From the NCBI GenBank assembly GCA_003142635.1, contig PLMX01000197.1, forward strand, positions 1 to 35,634: a DNA stretch of 35,634 nt, in the 5' to 3' direction. Position numbers and translations under genes: made by a program. Shown piece by piece: positions 1 to 6,849 of this stretch. Source of the stretch: Syntrophaceae bacterium (GTDB taxonomy: Bacteria > Desulfobacterota > Syntrophia > Syntrophales > UBA2185). Under the pieces are notes generated by a model. It saw only the letters and a program-made list of their open reading frames with translations. It was not told where the DNA came from and made no database searches. Every line of letters begins with the position of its first letter. The stretch's first letter is position 1.

Positions 1-536
1 TCCTGTTTAGTAATGACTATGCTTCTGTGGGGCAGCTGCAAGGTCTGACCGGGATATATCATGTTGTAGTTTCTGATGTCCGGATTCAACTGCTTGATAT
101 CTTCTACGACTTTTCGAAGCTCGGGCATCTTCACATTCAGCTCGCGCATGGCGATCCGGCTTATGGAATCGCCTTTTCTTATGGTATAATTTAATGTTTC
201 GGAACTCTCTTTCCCTTCCGGAGCAGCGCGCCGTTCCGCTTCGGGGAGTATAACGACCTGGCCGGGTTTGATTTTGTTTAGATCTTTTATTTCCGGATTC
301 AGTTTTTTTATCAGCGTGAGTCTGTGTGCAGTTACTCCCGCCTGGGCTCTCATGATTTGAAACAGCCACTCCCCTTCCTTAACTACGTACGGGCGTGTCT
401 TTGCGCTTAGCGTTGCTGTCTTTTGAAAGGAAAGATGGGCAGTATCCTCCTCGGCGAAAGAGTATTGCGCTGTAACGGTGAGAAACGTCATGGAAAAGAG
501 AATGAGACAGATTAATCTCAGACCGGCATTGCCCAT
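1..536 (-). CDS. LysM-domain exported protein (3' end outside window)
   Basis: Read on the minus strand from an ATG at 536-534, preceded by a GAGGT ribosome-binding site about 8 nt upstream. About 178 residues are visible with no stop before the window edge, so the C-terminus is missing. The N-terminus (MGNAGLRLICLILFSMTF then a small-residue region near TVTAQ) looks like a Sec signal peptide. Two LysM-like repeats follow: one starting YVVKEGEWLFQIM and ending KPGQVVILP (about residues 50-98), a second starting NYTIRKGDSISRIA and ending YPGQTLQLP (about 115-172). LysM modules bind N-acetylglucosamine polymers, so the protein probably acts at peptidoglycan in the envelope. The second repeat has an insertion between its helices. 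Any catalytic domain would lie beyond the edge, so no specific function can be given. Confidence 0.8.
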   Translation of the reverse strand, partial: MGNAGLRLICLILFSMTFLTVTAQYSFAEEDTAHLSFQKTATLSAKTRPYVVKEGEWLFQIMRAQAGVTAHRLTLIKKLNPEIKDLNKIKPGQVVILPEAERRAAPEGKESSETLNYTIRKGDSISRIAMRELNVKMPELRKVVEDIKQLNPDIRNYNMIYPGQTLQLPHRSIVITKQ

Positions 537-716
537 AACTATACCTCATTAAAATATTGCACTGCTTTAGAATGCAAAAAAGTAGTTCTTGCAAACGGCG
601 TAATGAGCCATGTTATTAGCATAATTATTGTCGCTGTGCAAAGTAAAATCTCAATATCATTAGGTTCATTCAATACCGGGATCATGTGCTGCGGGGATTT
701 TCGGACTGCCTTTATT

Positions 717-830
717 GAATTCGGCAGCGACCGCATTCCGGGCAGCCTGCTGCGGGGTAAGCGAGCGAACGACGAACGATGCTGTTCCCTAAGAATCGAA
801 GATTCTCCGCAGCTCCCTCCGGAGAGCTTC
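717..830. repeat. Dispersed hairpin-rich intergenic repeat, copy A
   Basis: A 114-bp unit running from GAATTCGG to GAGAGCTTC. It aligns over its whole length with copy C (21550-21659) and, with an internal deletion, with copy B (1820-1866). It holds two imperfect hairpin segments in the positions where copy C has clean ones. Its right edge enters a 14-bp tandem duplication, TTCAATATCAATGG at 828-841 and 842-855. Short ORFs across it are not credible genes. Together with the promoter at 856-883 this explains most of the gap 545-932. Confidence 0.75.
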
Positions 831-855
831 AATATCAATGGTTCAATATCAATGG

Positions 856-883
856 TTGCAAGAACCGGCATTAATGATATAAT
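856..883 (+). promoter_or_regulatory. Sigma-70-type promoter for the 933-1737 gene pair
   Basis: TTGCAA at 856-861 (4/6 match to TTGACA) and a perfect TATAAT at 878-883 are separated by 16 bp. The predicted start of transcription, near 890, lies about 43 nt before the ATG at 933. The promoter begins at the right edge of repeat copy A and its tandem duplication. Confidence 0.6.
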
Positions 884-932
884 AAACGCGATTGATGAAG
901 AGATGACCGCATTTCCCAAATGAGGATAGCGA

Positions 933-1151
933 ATGGCTAATATGGAAAATAATCCGGCTTTTGTCAAAGAGCTCCAGGCGAGGTTTGATAAAAAATTAAA
1001 GGAAAACGAAATCTCGGTATTGGAATACTGGAAAGCACAGATTGATAGACTGCTGGCCATGAAACCGGACGGTATTGCATCACTCCAGTCGCAGATAAAG
1101 AGAGTCTCGGATATGATGGATACGAGAATAAGAACGATGAAAAGGGAATAA
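933..1151 (+). CDS. Small hypothetical coiled-coil protein
   Basis: A 72-residue, strongly charged, mostly helical protein with no recognisable domain, signal peptide or membrane segment. The start at 933 is supported by GAGGAT 6 nt upstream; a second in-frame ATG lies 3 codons later. Heptad-like spacing of Leu, Ile and Met (residues 14-65) suggests a coiled coil. It ends one base before the HD-domain gene starts, so the two are almost certainly co-transcribed from the promoter at 856-883. Function unknown. Confidence 0.65.
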   Translation: MANMENNPAFVKELQARFDKKLKENEISVLEYWKAQIDRLLAMKPDGIASLQSQIKRVSDMMDTRIRTMKRE

Positions 1152-1152
1152 T

Positions 1153-1737
1153 ATGGAGAGCATAGCGAATTTCTTATTTGAAGTGGGCATGTTAAAGAGA
1201 ACTCCGAGAACAGGCTTCAGGTTCTTGGGATCGGGCTGCGAATCGGTGGCTGAACATATTCTGCGAACGATATTCATCGGCTATGCCTTAAGTAAGCTTG
1301 AACCCGGTCTGGACGAATTGAAGGTGCTGAAGATATGTCTTGTCCATGACCTCCCCGAAGCCAGAACCGGCGACATGAACTATATGTATAAGAAATATGT
1401 CACCGTGCACGAGGAAAAGGCCGTACGGGAACTCACGCAAACAGTGTTCTTCGGCGATGAAATTAAATCCGTCATCGACGAATTTAACGAGAAGAAGACG
1501 AGAGAGGCTCTCATTGCGCACGATGCCGACCAGCTTGCTCTAATTCTCCAGCTGAAAGAATACGGCGACCTTGGCAACAAATACGCCGACGAATGGATCG
1601 AGTTTGCGAGAAGGCGACTTCATACTGAAACTGCGAAAAAACTGGCACTCAGCATCATTAAGACGGATTCCTCCGAGTGGTGGTTCAAAGACAAGAGCGA
1701 TTGGTGGGTGAATGGTTGCAGCGCCGATAATGAATAG
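1153..1737 (+). CDS. HD-domain phosphohydrolase (YfbR/HDDC2-like)
   Basis: A 194-residue protein of the HD superfamily, closest in pattern to the 5'-deoxynucleotidase YfbR and HDDC2 group. The metal-binding set is visible: His35 in SVAEH, His65-Asp66 in LVHDLPEARTGD, and Asp126 in the segment HDADQLALILQLKEY, which matches the LDQ...LQ..EY signature of HDDC2 proteins. Glu69 occupies the place of the conserved acidic residue after the HD pair. Family members hydrolyse the phosphate of nucleoside monophosphates in the cytoplasm; the substrate here cannot be read from sequence. The start ATG has AAAGGGAA just upstream and lies 1 nt after the preceding stop. The tail after residue 170 is Trp-rich and unremarkable. 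Confidence 0.85.
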   Translation: MESIANFLFEVGMLKRTPRTGFRFLGSGCESVAEHILRTIFIGYALSKLEPGLDELKVLKICLVHDLPEARTGDMNYMYKKYVTVHEEKAVRELTQTVFFGDEIKSVIDEFNEKKTREALIAHDADQLALILQLKEYGDLGNKYADEWIEFARRRLHTETAKKLALSIIKTDSSEWWFKDKSDWWVNGCSADNE

Positions 1738-1819
1738 AAATGAAAATCTTCCGCAGGTTGGTCCTTGAAACGCCCTCCCAGAACAAACCCGGACAATCTA
1801 ATTTTTCCACGATCCAATT

Positions 1820-1866
1820 GAATTCGGTGGCTACCGCATCCCCCCGATGTTACTGCGGAGAGCTTC
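1820..1866. repeat. Dispersed intergenic repeat, copy B (internally deleted)
   Basis: A 47-bp version that keeps both ends of the family (GAATTCGGTGG...CGCATCCCCC and ACTGCGGAGAGCTTC) but lacks the middle seen in copies A and C. It lies in the 1738-2271 gap, which otherwise contains only the RNA-like segment and promoter listed next; the small ORFs there show no coding character. Confidence 0.6.
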
Positions 1867-2052
1867 AAATCAGCATGTCGCCTCTTGCGCAGCGCGTGAT
1901 TTAAGGCGAGGAGCTGTACGGTATTTTGTTGCGGCGGGCGTAATCCTGCAGCGAAGCGGATCGGGAACTCCGCATGATTGGAGGATGCACACCTGTCAGA
2001 ATGTCTGCCGATTCAGTATTCCTCTCAGGGATGAAGTGGCGTCGTAATATTA

Positions 2053-2174
2053 GCGGAGAGGTCTGTCAGTCGGACAAGGTCTCACGACAGGGAATTCTTA
2101 CAAGCTCTCAGCCCTGGGCTGGACAATGGGCTTTCGTGAGGCGTCGAATTGGCATTTCTGAAGCCTCTCTTCGC
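2053..2174 (+). ncRNA. Candidate structured RNA of unknown family
   Basis: Inside an otherwise empty 534-bp gap, three helices nest neatly. A closing stem pairs GCG-GAGAGG (2053-2061) with CCTCTC-TT-CGC (2164-2174). A first inner hairpin pairs CTGTC (2063-2067) with GACAG (2086-2090). A second pairs CTCA-GCCC (2107-2114) with GGGC (2128-2131) and TGAG (2137-2140). This resembles a small three-way-junction RNA, but I do not recognise it as 6S, SRP, RNase P or tmRNA, see no U-tract after it, and find no clear promoter before it. The strand is assumed. Confidence 0.22.
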
Positions 2175-2206
2175 CTTGACAACGATGGTTGGATTCTGTT
2201 CTCTGC

Positions 2207-2235
2207 TTGACAGTAGTGCAAAAATACCCTACATT
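2207..2235 (+). promoter_or_regulatory. Sigma-70-type promoter for the GerMN/EF-G genes
   Basis: TTGACA at 2207-2212 (6/6) and TACATT at 2230-2235 (4/6) with an ideal 17-bp spacer. Transcription would begin near 2242, 30 nt before the ATG at 2272. The same pair of hexamers with the same spacing occurs upstream of clpB (18571-18599). Confidence 0.65.
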
Positions 2236-2271
2236 ATCGCCGCTTTTAGTAATTCAGGAGAAGAGTTGACC

Positions 2272-2889
2272 ATGGCCACAAAAAAAAAGAGAAGAACGGA
2301 TGAGATAAAGGTAAAGAAAAAGAAGAAGCGCATGAAGAAGTCTATTCTTTTTTTGATTATCACTACGATTGTGGCGTGTCTCATATTTTTCTTTGTAATC
2401 ATTTTCGAGTATGTGTTCCCGACAACCAGGGATAACGCCGCAAGGAAGGAAAAACAAGAGGTGGTACTATACTTTTCCGATGCGAATGAGCGGTTTTTAG
2501 TTCCGGAAAAGAGGTATATTCCCAAGGAAGAGAATGACCAAGCCAAGGCCGGGGAATTGGTAAAGGCTTTGCTCGAAGGTTCGAAGACAAAGCTTGTAAG
2601 GACCTTCCCGGAAGGCGTAGCGCTCGACAATGTCAGAATAGACGATAAACAAACCGCTTATGTCAGCTTTGACAAGAATCTTGTCAAACAGCATCCCGGC
2701 GGCAGTACCAGCGAAATGGCGACAATATATTCGCTGACCAACACCCTGATGCGCAACATCAACGGCATCAAGAGGGTGAAGTTATTGATAGATGGGAAGG
2801 AAGTGGAGTCTATCAAAGGGCATGTTGATACGAGGCAGCCGTTTACCATGAATAAGGACATGTTCGCGCCGGGTGCAAAAGAAGGGTAA
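2272..2889 (+). CDS. GerMN-domain membrane-anchored protein
   Basis: A 205-residue protein with a very basic N-terminus, one membrane-spanning segment (about residues 24-48) and a GerMN (sporulation/spore germination) domain at about 70-195, starting VVLYFSDANERFLVPEKR and containing LVKALLEGS and the VSFDKNLV strand. In non-sporulating bacteria GerMN proteins are predicted to be extracytoplasmic and near peptidoglycan; the molecular role is not established. I chose ATG 2272 over the longer reading frame from 2149 because of the GGAGAAGAG ribosome-binding site just upstream and because 2149 precedes the promoter at 2207-2235. Its stop overlaps a possible start of the next gene (TAATG), suggesting co-transcription. 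Confidence 0.8.
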   Translation: MATKKKRRTDEIKVKKKKKRMKKSILFLIITTIVACLIFFFVIIFEYVFPTTRDNAARKEKQEVVLYFSDANERFLVPEKRYIPKEENDQAKAGELVKALLEGSKTKLVRTFPEGVALDNVRIDDKQTAYVSFDKNLVKQHPGGSTSEMATIYSLTNTLMRNINGIKRVKLLIDGKEVESIKGHVDTRQPFTMNKDMFAPGAKEG

Positions 2890-2924
2890 TGCAGGGATAC
2901 AGGGATTCACTTTCAGGTTGGCCC

Positions 2925-4958
2925 ATGGCTACAAAAAAGAAACTTTCAAGAACAAGAAATATCGGTGTGGTGGCCCATATAGATGCAGGCAAGACCACTG
3001 TCACCGAAAGAATACTCTTCTACACGGGGATATTGTACAAGATGGGAGAGGTTCATGACGGCGAAGCCGCAATGGACTGGATGCCGCAAGAGCAGGAGAG
3101 GGGAATAACGATTAGTTCCGCTGTTACGGCCTGCACCTGGGAGAATCATGATATCCAGATAATTGATACTCCGGGCCATGTGGATTTTACCATGGAGGTT
3201 GAACGGTGCCTGAGAGTTCTTGATGGGACGTTAGTCGTGTTTTGCGCCGTTGGCGGTGTTGAACCACAATCAGAAACAGTCTGGCACCAGGCGGATAAAT
3301 ATGGCGTCCCCAAAATAGCTTTTATCAATAAGATGGACAGGGTCGGCGCTGATTATTTCGGTACCGTCAAGATGATGGGTGAAAGGTTTAATTCAATACC
3401 GTTACCGATACAGATACCTCTCGGTGAGGAAGATCAGTTCAGGGGCATCATAGACCTGATCAGACAGAAGGCGGTCACCTGGGATGACAGTACGCTAGGG
3501 TCGTCTTATTCGGTGTCAGATATTCCATCTGACGTTCTTTCGCAGGTCAAAGAGCATCGTGAGAAGCTGATTGAATCACTCGCCGAGATGGATGATCATA
3601 TTGCGGAGAACTATCTGGAGGGAACAGTCGTTTCGGAAAAAGAAATGATAAGAGCCATCAGGCAGGCGACAATCTCTCTAAAGGCTGTTCCCGTAATGTG
3701 CGGTTCCGCCTTGAGAAATAAAGGCATTCAGCCGATACTTGATTCTATCGTTAATTTTCTTCCTTCGCCGGATGATATCCCTCCCGTTAGGGGTTTCAAT
3801 CCTGTGACGAAGAAGAAAGAGGTGCGACACAGCCGTGAAGATGAGCCCCTTGCAGCCCTCGCGTTCAAGATCAGGCAGGATGAGGGCAGAAAGCTGACGT
3901 ATCTGAGGGTTTATTCGGGTCTCATAAAGGTGGGCGATGCAGTGTATAATGCCAGCATCGGGAAAAGGGAAAAAATTGCGCGACTATTGAAGATGCACGC
4001 CAATAAACGGGAAAGAATCGAAAGGTGCGGTGCCGGAGATATCGTTGCCGTTCTGGGTCTCAAGGACACGACGACGGGAAATACGATTTGCGATGAATCC
4101 CATCCGATTCTTCTCGAACCTATTGAGTTTTATAAACCCGTCATAAGCCAGGCCATAGAGGCCAAGACGCCGGCTGATCAGGAAAAACTGACAGTCGCGC
4201 TGGCCAAGCTTATAGAAGAGGATCCCACAATTGAGGTGAAGTATAATGATGAGACCGCTCAAACCGTAATTTCGGGCATGGGCGAGCTTCACCTGGAAAT
4301 AGTCATTGATAGATTGAAAAGAGATTTCAGTGCCCATGTTAATGTCGGTAAACCGCGAGTTGTGTATCGGGAAACAATTCAAAAGAAAGTAGAAATCGAA
4401 GGAGTCTTTGAAAAGGAGCTTGGCGAGAAAAAACATTTTGGTCATGTTCGTCTGTTGCTTGAACCGAGGGGCAGGGGAGAGGGTAACGAAATTGTCATAC
4501 AGACCGCCGATGCTGCAATACCGGAAGAATTCCATACCTCCATCCATGAAGGCATTGAAGAAGCGACCCTCAGCGGTGTAATTAAGGGTTACCCGATCGT
4601 GGATATCAGGGTAACCGTGACCGGGGGATCCTTTAAAGAAGGGGAATCTACGACGCTCGGGTATAAGATAGCGGCGTCATCCGCTGTCAGAAATGGTTGT
4701 TTGCAGGCCGATCCGATACTGCTTGAGCCGATCATGATGGTGGATGTCATCGTGCCCGGAGAATTTATGGGCGAAGTAATAGGGGATATAAATGCAAGAG
4801 GCGGAGAAATTCAAGCCATCACGCCGAAGGGAACGATAAGTGAGATCAGGGGCAAGGTACCCCTGAGGGAGATGTTTGGATATTCAACGGACCTGCGCTC
4901 TGCAACTCAGGGCAGGGCCACTTTCTCCATGCGATTCTTCGAATACGGTAAGAGTTGA
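2925..4958 (+). CDS. fusA: Elongation factor G (secondary copy, EF-G family GTPase)
   Basis: A 677-residue translational GTPase. G-domain motifs numbered from ATG 2925: P-loop AHIDAGKT (18-25), RGIT of switch I (59-62), DTPGH (81-85), NKMD (135-138) and CGSA (about 263). The downstream EF-G domains are all present, including the GMGELHLEIVIDRL segment and the C-terminal domain ending near FGYSTDLRSATQGRATFSMRF. EF-G moves tRNAs and mRNA through the ribosome and helps recycle it. The gene stands alone rather than in a str operon with rpsL, rpsG and tuf, so it is probably a second EF-G. An upstream ATG at 2889 would add 12 residues and overlap the previous stop; I prefer 2925 because homologues begin close to the MATKKKLSRTRNIG segment. 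Confidence 0.9.
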   Translation: MATKKKLSRTRNIGVVAHIDAGKTTVTERILFYTGILYKMGEVHDGEAAMDWMPQEQERGITISSAVTACTWENHDIQIIDTPGHVDFTMEVERCLRVLDGTLVVFCAVGGVEPQSETVWHQADKYGVPKIAFINKMDRVGADYFGTVKMMGERFNSIPLPIQIPLGEEDQFRGIIDLIRQKAVTWDDSTLGSSYSVSDIPSDVLSQVKEHREKLIESLAEMDDHIAENYLEGTVVSEKEMIRAIRQATISLKAVPVMCGSALRNKGIQPILDSIVNFLPSPDDIPPVRGFNPVTKKKEVRHSREDEPLAALAFKIRQDEGRKLTYLRVYSGLIKVGDAVYNASIGKREKIARLLKMHANKRERIERCGAGDIVAVLGLKDTTTGNTICDESHPILLEPIEFYKPVISQAIEAKTPADQEKLTVALAKLIEEDPTIEVKYNDETAQTVISGMGELHLEIVIDRLKRDFSAHVNVGKPRVVYRETIQKKVEIEGVFEKELGEKKHFGHVRLLLEPRGRGEGNEIVIQTADAAIPEEFHTSIHEGIEEATLSGVIKGYPIVDIRVTVTGGSFKEGESTTLGYKIAASSAVRNGCLQADPILLEPIMMVDVIVPGEFMGEVIGDINARGGEIQAITPKGTISEIRGKVPLREMFGYSTDLRSATQGRATFSMRFFEYGKS

Positions 4959-4960
4959 TT

Positions 4961-4978
4961 TATCATCCATGGATGATA
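4961..4978. promoter_or_regulatory. Perfect 18-bp palindrome after the EF-G gene
   Basis: TATCATCCATGGATGATA is a perfect 18-bp palindrome 2 nt after the EF-G stop. As RNA it could fold only as a 7-bp AU-rich stem with a CATG loop and no following U-tract, so an operator-type protein site is at least as likely as a terminator. Confidence 0.35.
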
Positions 4979-5044
4979 TTGTTGAGCATTCCATACCGAG
5001 GGAAACGTAGCTGACCGGGTGCAGCGTAATTATCTGAGCAACAT

Positions 5045-6214
5045 ATGGCGATGATCTTGAAGTTCATGAAAAGATTGTACAGGGAGCGCTTTGTTCAGAT
5101 CGCCACTGTCATCCTGAGTGTTATCTTCATCAGTGCAACCAGCGTCTATTATTTTGAACGTGCCGGCGAAGAATCCACCATTCGTTCTTTATGGGATGGA
5201 GTCTGGTGGGCCGCAGTAACCATGGGCACTGTCGGTTATGGCGACATATATCCCGTGACGGCGGGCGGAAGAGCGGTCGGGTTGATACTCATCTTTGCAG
5301 GTGTGGGATTGATGTCCCTTTTCACGGCAACCATCGCCTCCATATTTGTTGAACGGAAAATTAAGGAGGGAAAAGGCTTGGAAACTGTCAAGGAGAAAGA
5401 CCACATTGTTCTATGCGGCTGGAATCAGCATACCGAAGAAGTCCTCCAGGTGCTGACGACATACGGCTCCATGAAAGATACGCCCATCATCCTGATAAAT
5501 GAACTTCCGGTTGACGATGTAGATTCCCTCAAGCTCAAATATGACAAATACAATCTTAAATTTCTCAGGGGTAATTACGTTCATGAAGACGTTCTTTCGA
5601 GGGCCAATATAACTAAGGCCGCCTTTGCCTTAATAATGGCAGACACATCAGGAAGCCATCCGCATGAGCGGATTGATGAAAGAACAACCCTTGCCGCCTT
5701 GACAATCAAGTCTATAGCGCCCAACGTTAAGATCGTTGCCGAGCTTCTCGATAGTGAAAACAAGCAGCATTTAAAACGGGCAAATGTTGATGAAATCGTT
5801 ATCAGAGGCGAACATGTGGGTTCGCTGCTCGCCAGTGCGATTAATTCCCCAGGTCTCCCCAAGATATTTTCGAGCATGCTGTCTACGGGCGGCACCAACA
5901 AATTGTTGCGGGCAGAAATCCCCCGAAGTTTTGTCGGCAGCACATTTAAAGAGCTGTCGTCATTTTACAGGGAAAAACAGCACGCTATCCTGATAGGTGT
6001 CCTGACGGAAAAGAAGGCAATGAAGCTTGCGGATATTTTATCGGATGATACATCCATTATTGATACCTTTATCAAGGATAAGATAAGGGAATCAAAAAAA
6101 GATTTTTTTTATAAGAAAGAAGAGACGCAATTCATCTTGAATCCTGACGACGGATATATCTTAAAAGACGGCCAATTTGCCGTCATACTTTCGAGGGCAA
6201 TGCCGGCGAGATGA
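5045..6214 (+). CDS. Voltage-independent K+ channel with RCK (TrkA-N) domain
   Basis: A 389-residue membrane protein of the two-transmembrane potassium channel class (MthK-like). TM1 lies at about residues 17-37, the pore helix and selectivity filter TVGYGD at 62-67, and TM2 at about 75-100. A cytoplasmic RCK/TrkA-N domain follows from about residue 117 (DHIVLCGWNQHTEEVL, a Rossmann fold in which the usual GxGxxG is replaced by GWNQHTE), then a TrkA-C-like region (about 285-386). It should assemble as a tetramer in the inner membrane and pass K+ under ligand control of the RCK ring. Two close ATGs (5045, 5051) precede the hydrophobic start and the ribosome-binding site is weak, so the exact start is uncertain. 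The regulator genes at 6324 and 6850 follow on the same strand. Confidence 0.88.
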   Translation: MAMILKFMKRLYRERFVQIATVILSVIFISATSVYYFERAGEESTIRSLWDGVWWAAVTMGTVGYGDIYPVTAGGRAVGLILIFAGVGLMSLFTATIASIFVERKIKEGKGLETVKEKDHIVLCGWNQHTEEVLQVLTTYGSMKDTPIILINELPVDDVDSLKLKYDKYNLKFLRGNYVHEDVLSRANITKAAFALIMADTSGSHPHERIDERTTLAALTIKSIAPNVKIVAELLDSENKQHLKRANVDEIVIRGEHVGSLLASAINSPGLPKIFSSMLSTGGTNKLLRAEIPRSFVGSTFKELSSFYREKQHAILIGVLTEKKAMKLADILSDDTSIIDTFIKDKIRESKKDFFYKKEETQFILNPDDGYILKDGQFAVILSRAMPAR

Positions 6215-6323
6215 AGTGATGAGAAAGAGTCTCTCATGCGTCTCGCATAGGAGGCTCCGAAAGTTTCTGGGACATAGTAGATGCTGCAAGACCGGCAGAG
6301 GTTTATGCTTGGAGGGATGATTG

Positions 6324-6833
6324 ATGGATACGGACATTGCTGCATTGAAGGATATTGCCCTTTTTAAGAACCTGGCCCCGGAAAAAATCCAAAGCGTTAT
6401 GCATATCCTGCGTAAAGTCACCTTTTCGGCCAATGAAATCATCATGAGAGAGGGCGATATCGGAGACACGATGTATATTATTCTGGACGGCACCGTCGAG
6501 ATCGCAAAGAGTCTTATTCTGGACGATGCAGATAATGAGGAGTCGGGGAAGAACAAGGTCTTTACGAGACTTGACGGCGAACAACATGCGGTCTTTGGGG
6601 AGATGGCGCTCCTTGAGGAACTGAGGAGGACCGCCTCTGTAAAGGCGGTTACGGATTGCGTTATGTATGAAATGAAGAAGGATGACTTCTTGAAGGCTGC
6701 TGAAGAAGACCATGAACTTGGCTACCGTATACTATTGAATCTGGGGCGGATTGTGAGCGCAAGATTAAGGAGAGCGGATGAGGACACAGTAAAACTTACG
6801 ACAGCCCTCAGCATCATGTTGCACGAGGCATAA
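6324..6833 (+). CDS. Cyclic-nucleotide-binding domain protein
   Basis: A 169-residue protein made of one cAMP/cGMP-binding (CAP_ED) beta-roll, from FKNLAPEKIQSVMHIL through IIMREGDIGDTMYIILDGTVEI to VFGEMALLEELRRTASVKAVTDC. The FGEMALLEELRRTASV stretch matches the phosphate-binding cassette, with Arg in the phosphate-contacting place. No DNA-binding domain follows, only a C-terminal helix, so it is probably a signalling subunit rather than a CRP-type transcription factor. ATG 6324 has GGAGGG 7 nt upstream; a TTG three bases earlier is too close. It lies 16 nt before the sigma-54 activator gene and is probably in one transcript with it. Confidence 0.82.
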   Translation: MDTDIAALKDIALFKNLAPEKIQSVMHILRKVTFSANEIIMREGDIGDTMYIILDGTVEIAKSLILDDADNEESGKNKVFTRLDGEQHAVFGEMALLEELRRTASVKAVTDCVMYEMKKDDFLKAAEEDHELGYRILLNLGRIVSARLRRADEDTVKLTTALSIMLHEA

Positions 6834-6849
6834 TTATTCTGGAAAGGGA

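Noticed and set aside
603-923. Plus-strand 106-codon ORF and the overlapping minus-strand ORF 539-1060
   Set aside because: Both run through the dispersed repeat copy A; the translated repeat motif (RGKRANDE type) is seen again in copy C, and neither has a ribosome-binding site.
1974-2210. Plus-strand ORF overlapping the RNA-like segment
   Set aside because: No domain, odd composition and a better explanation as structured or empty sequence.
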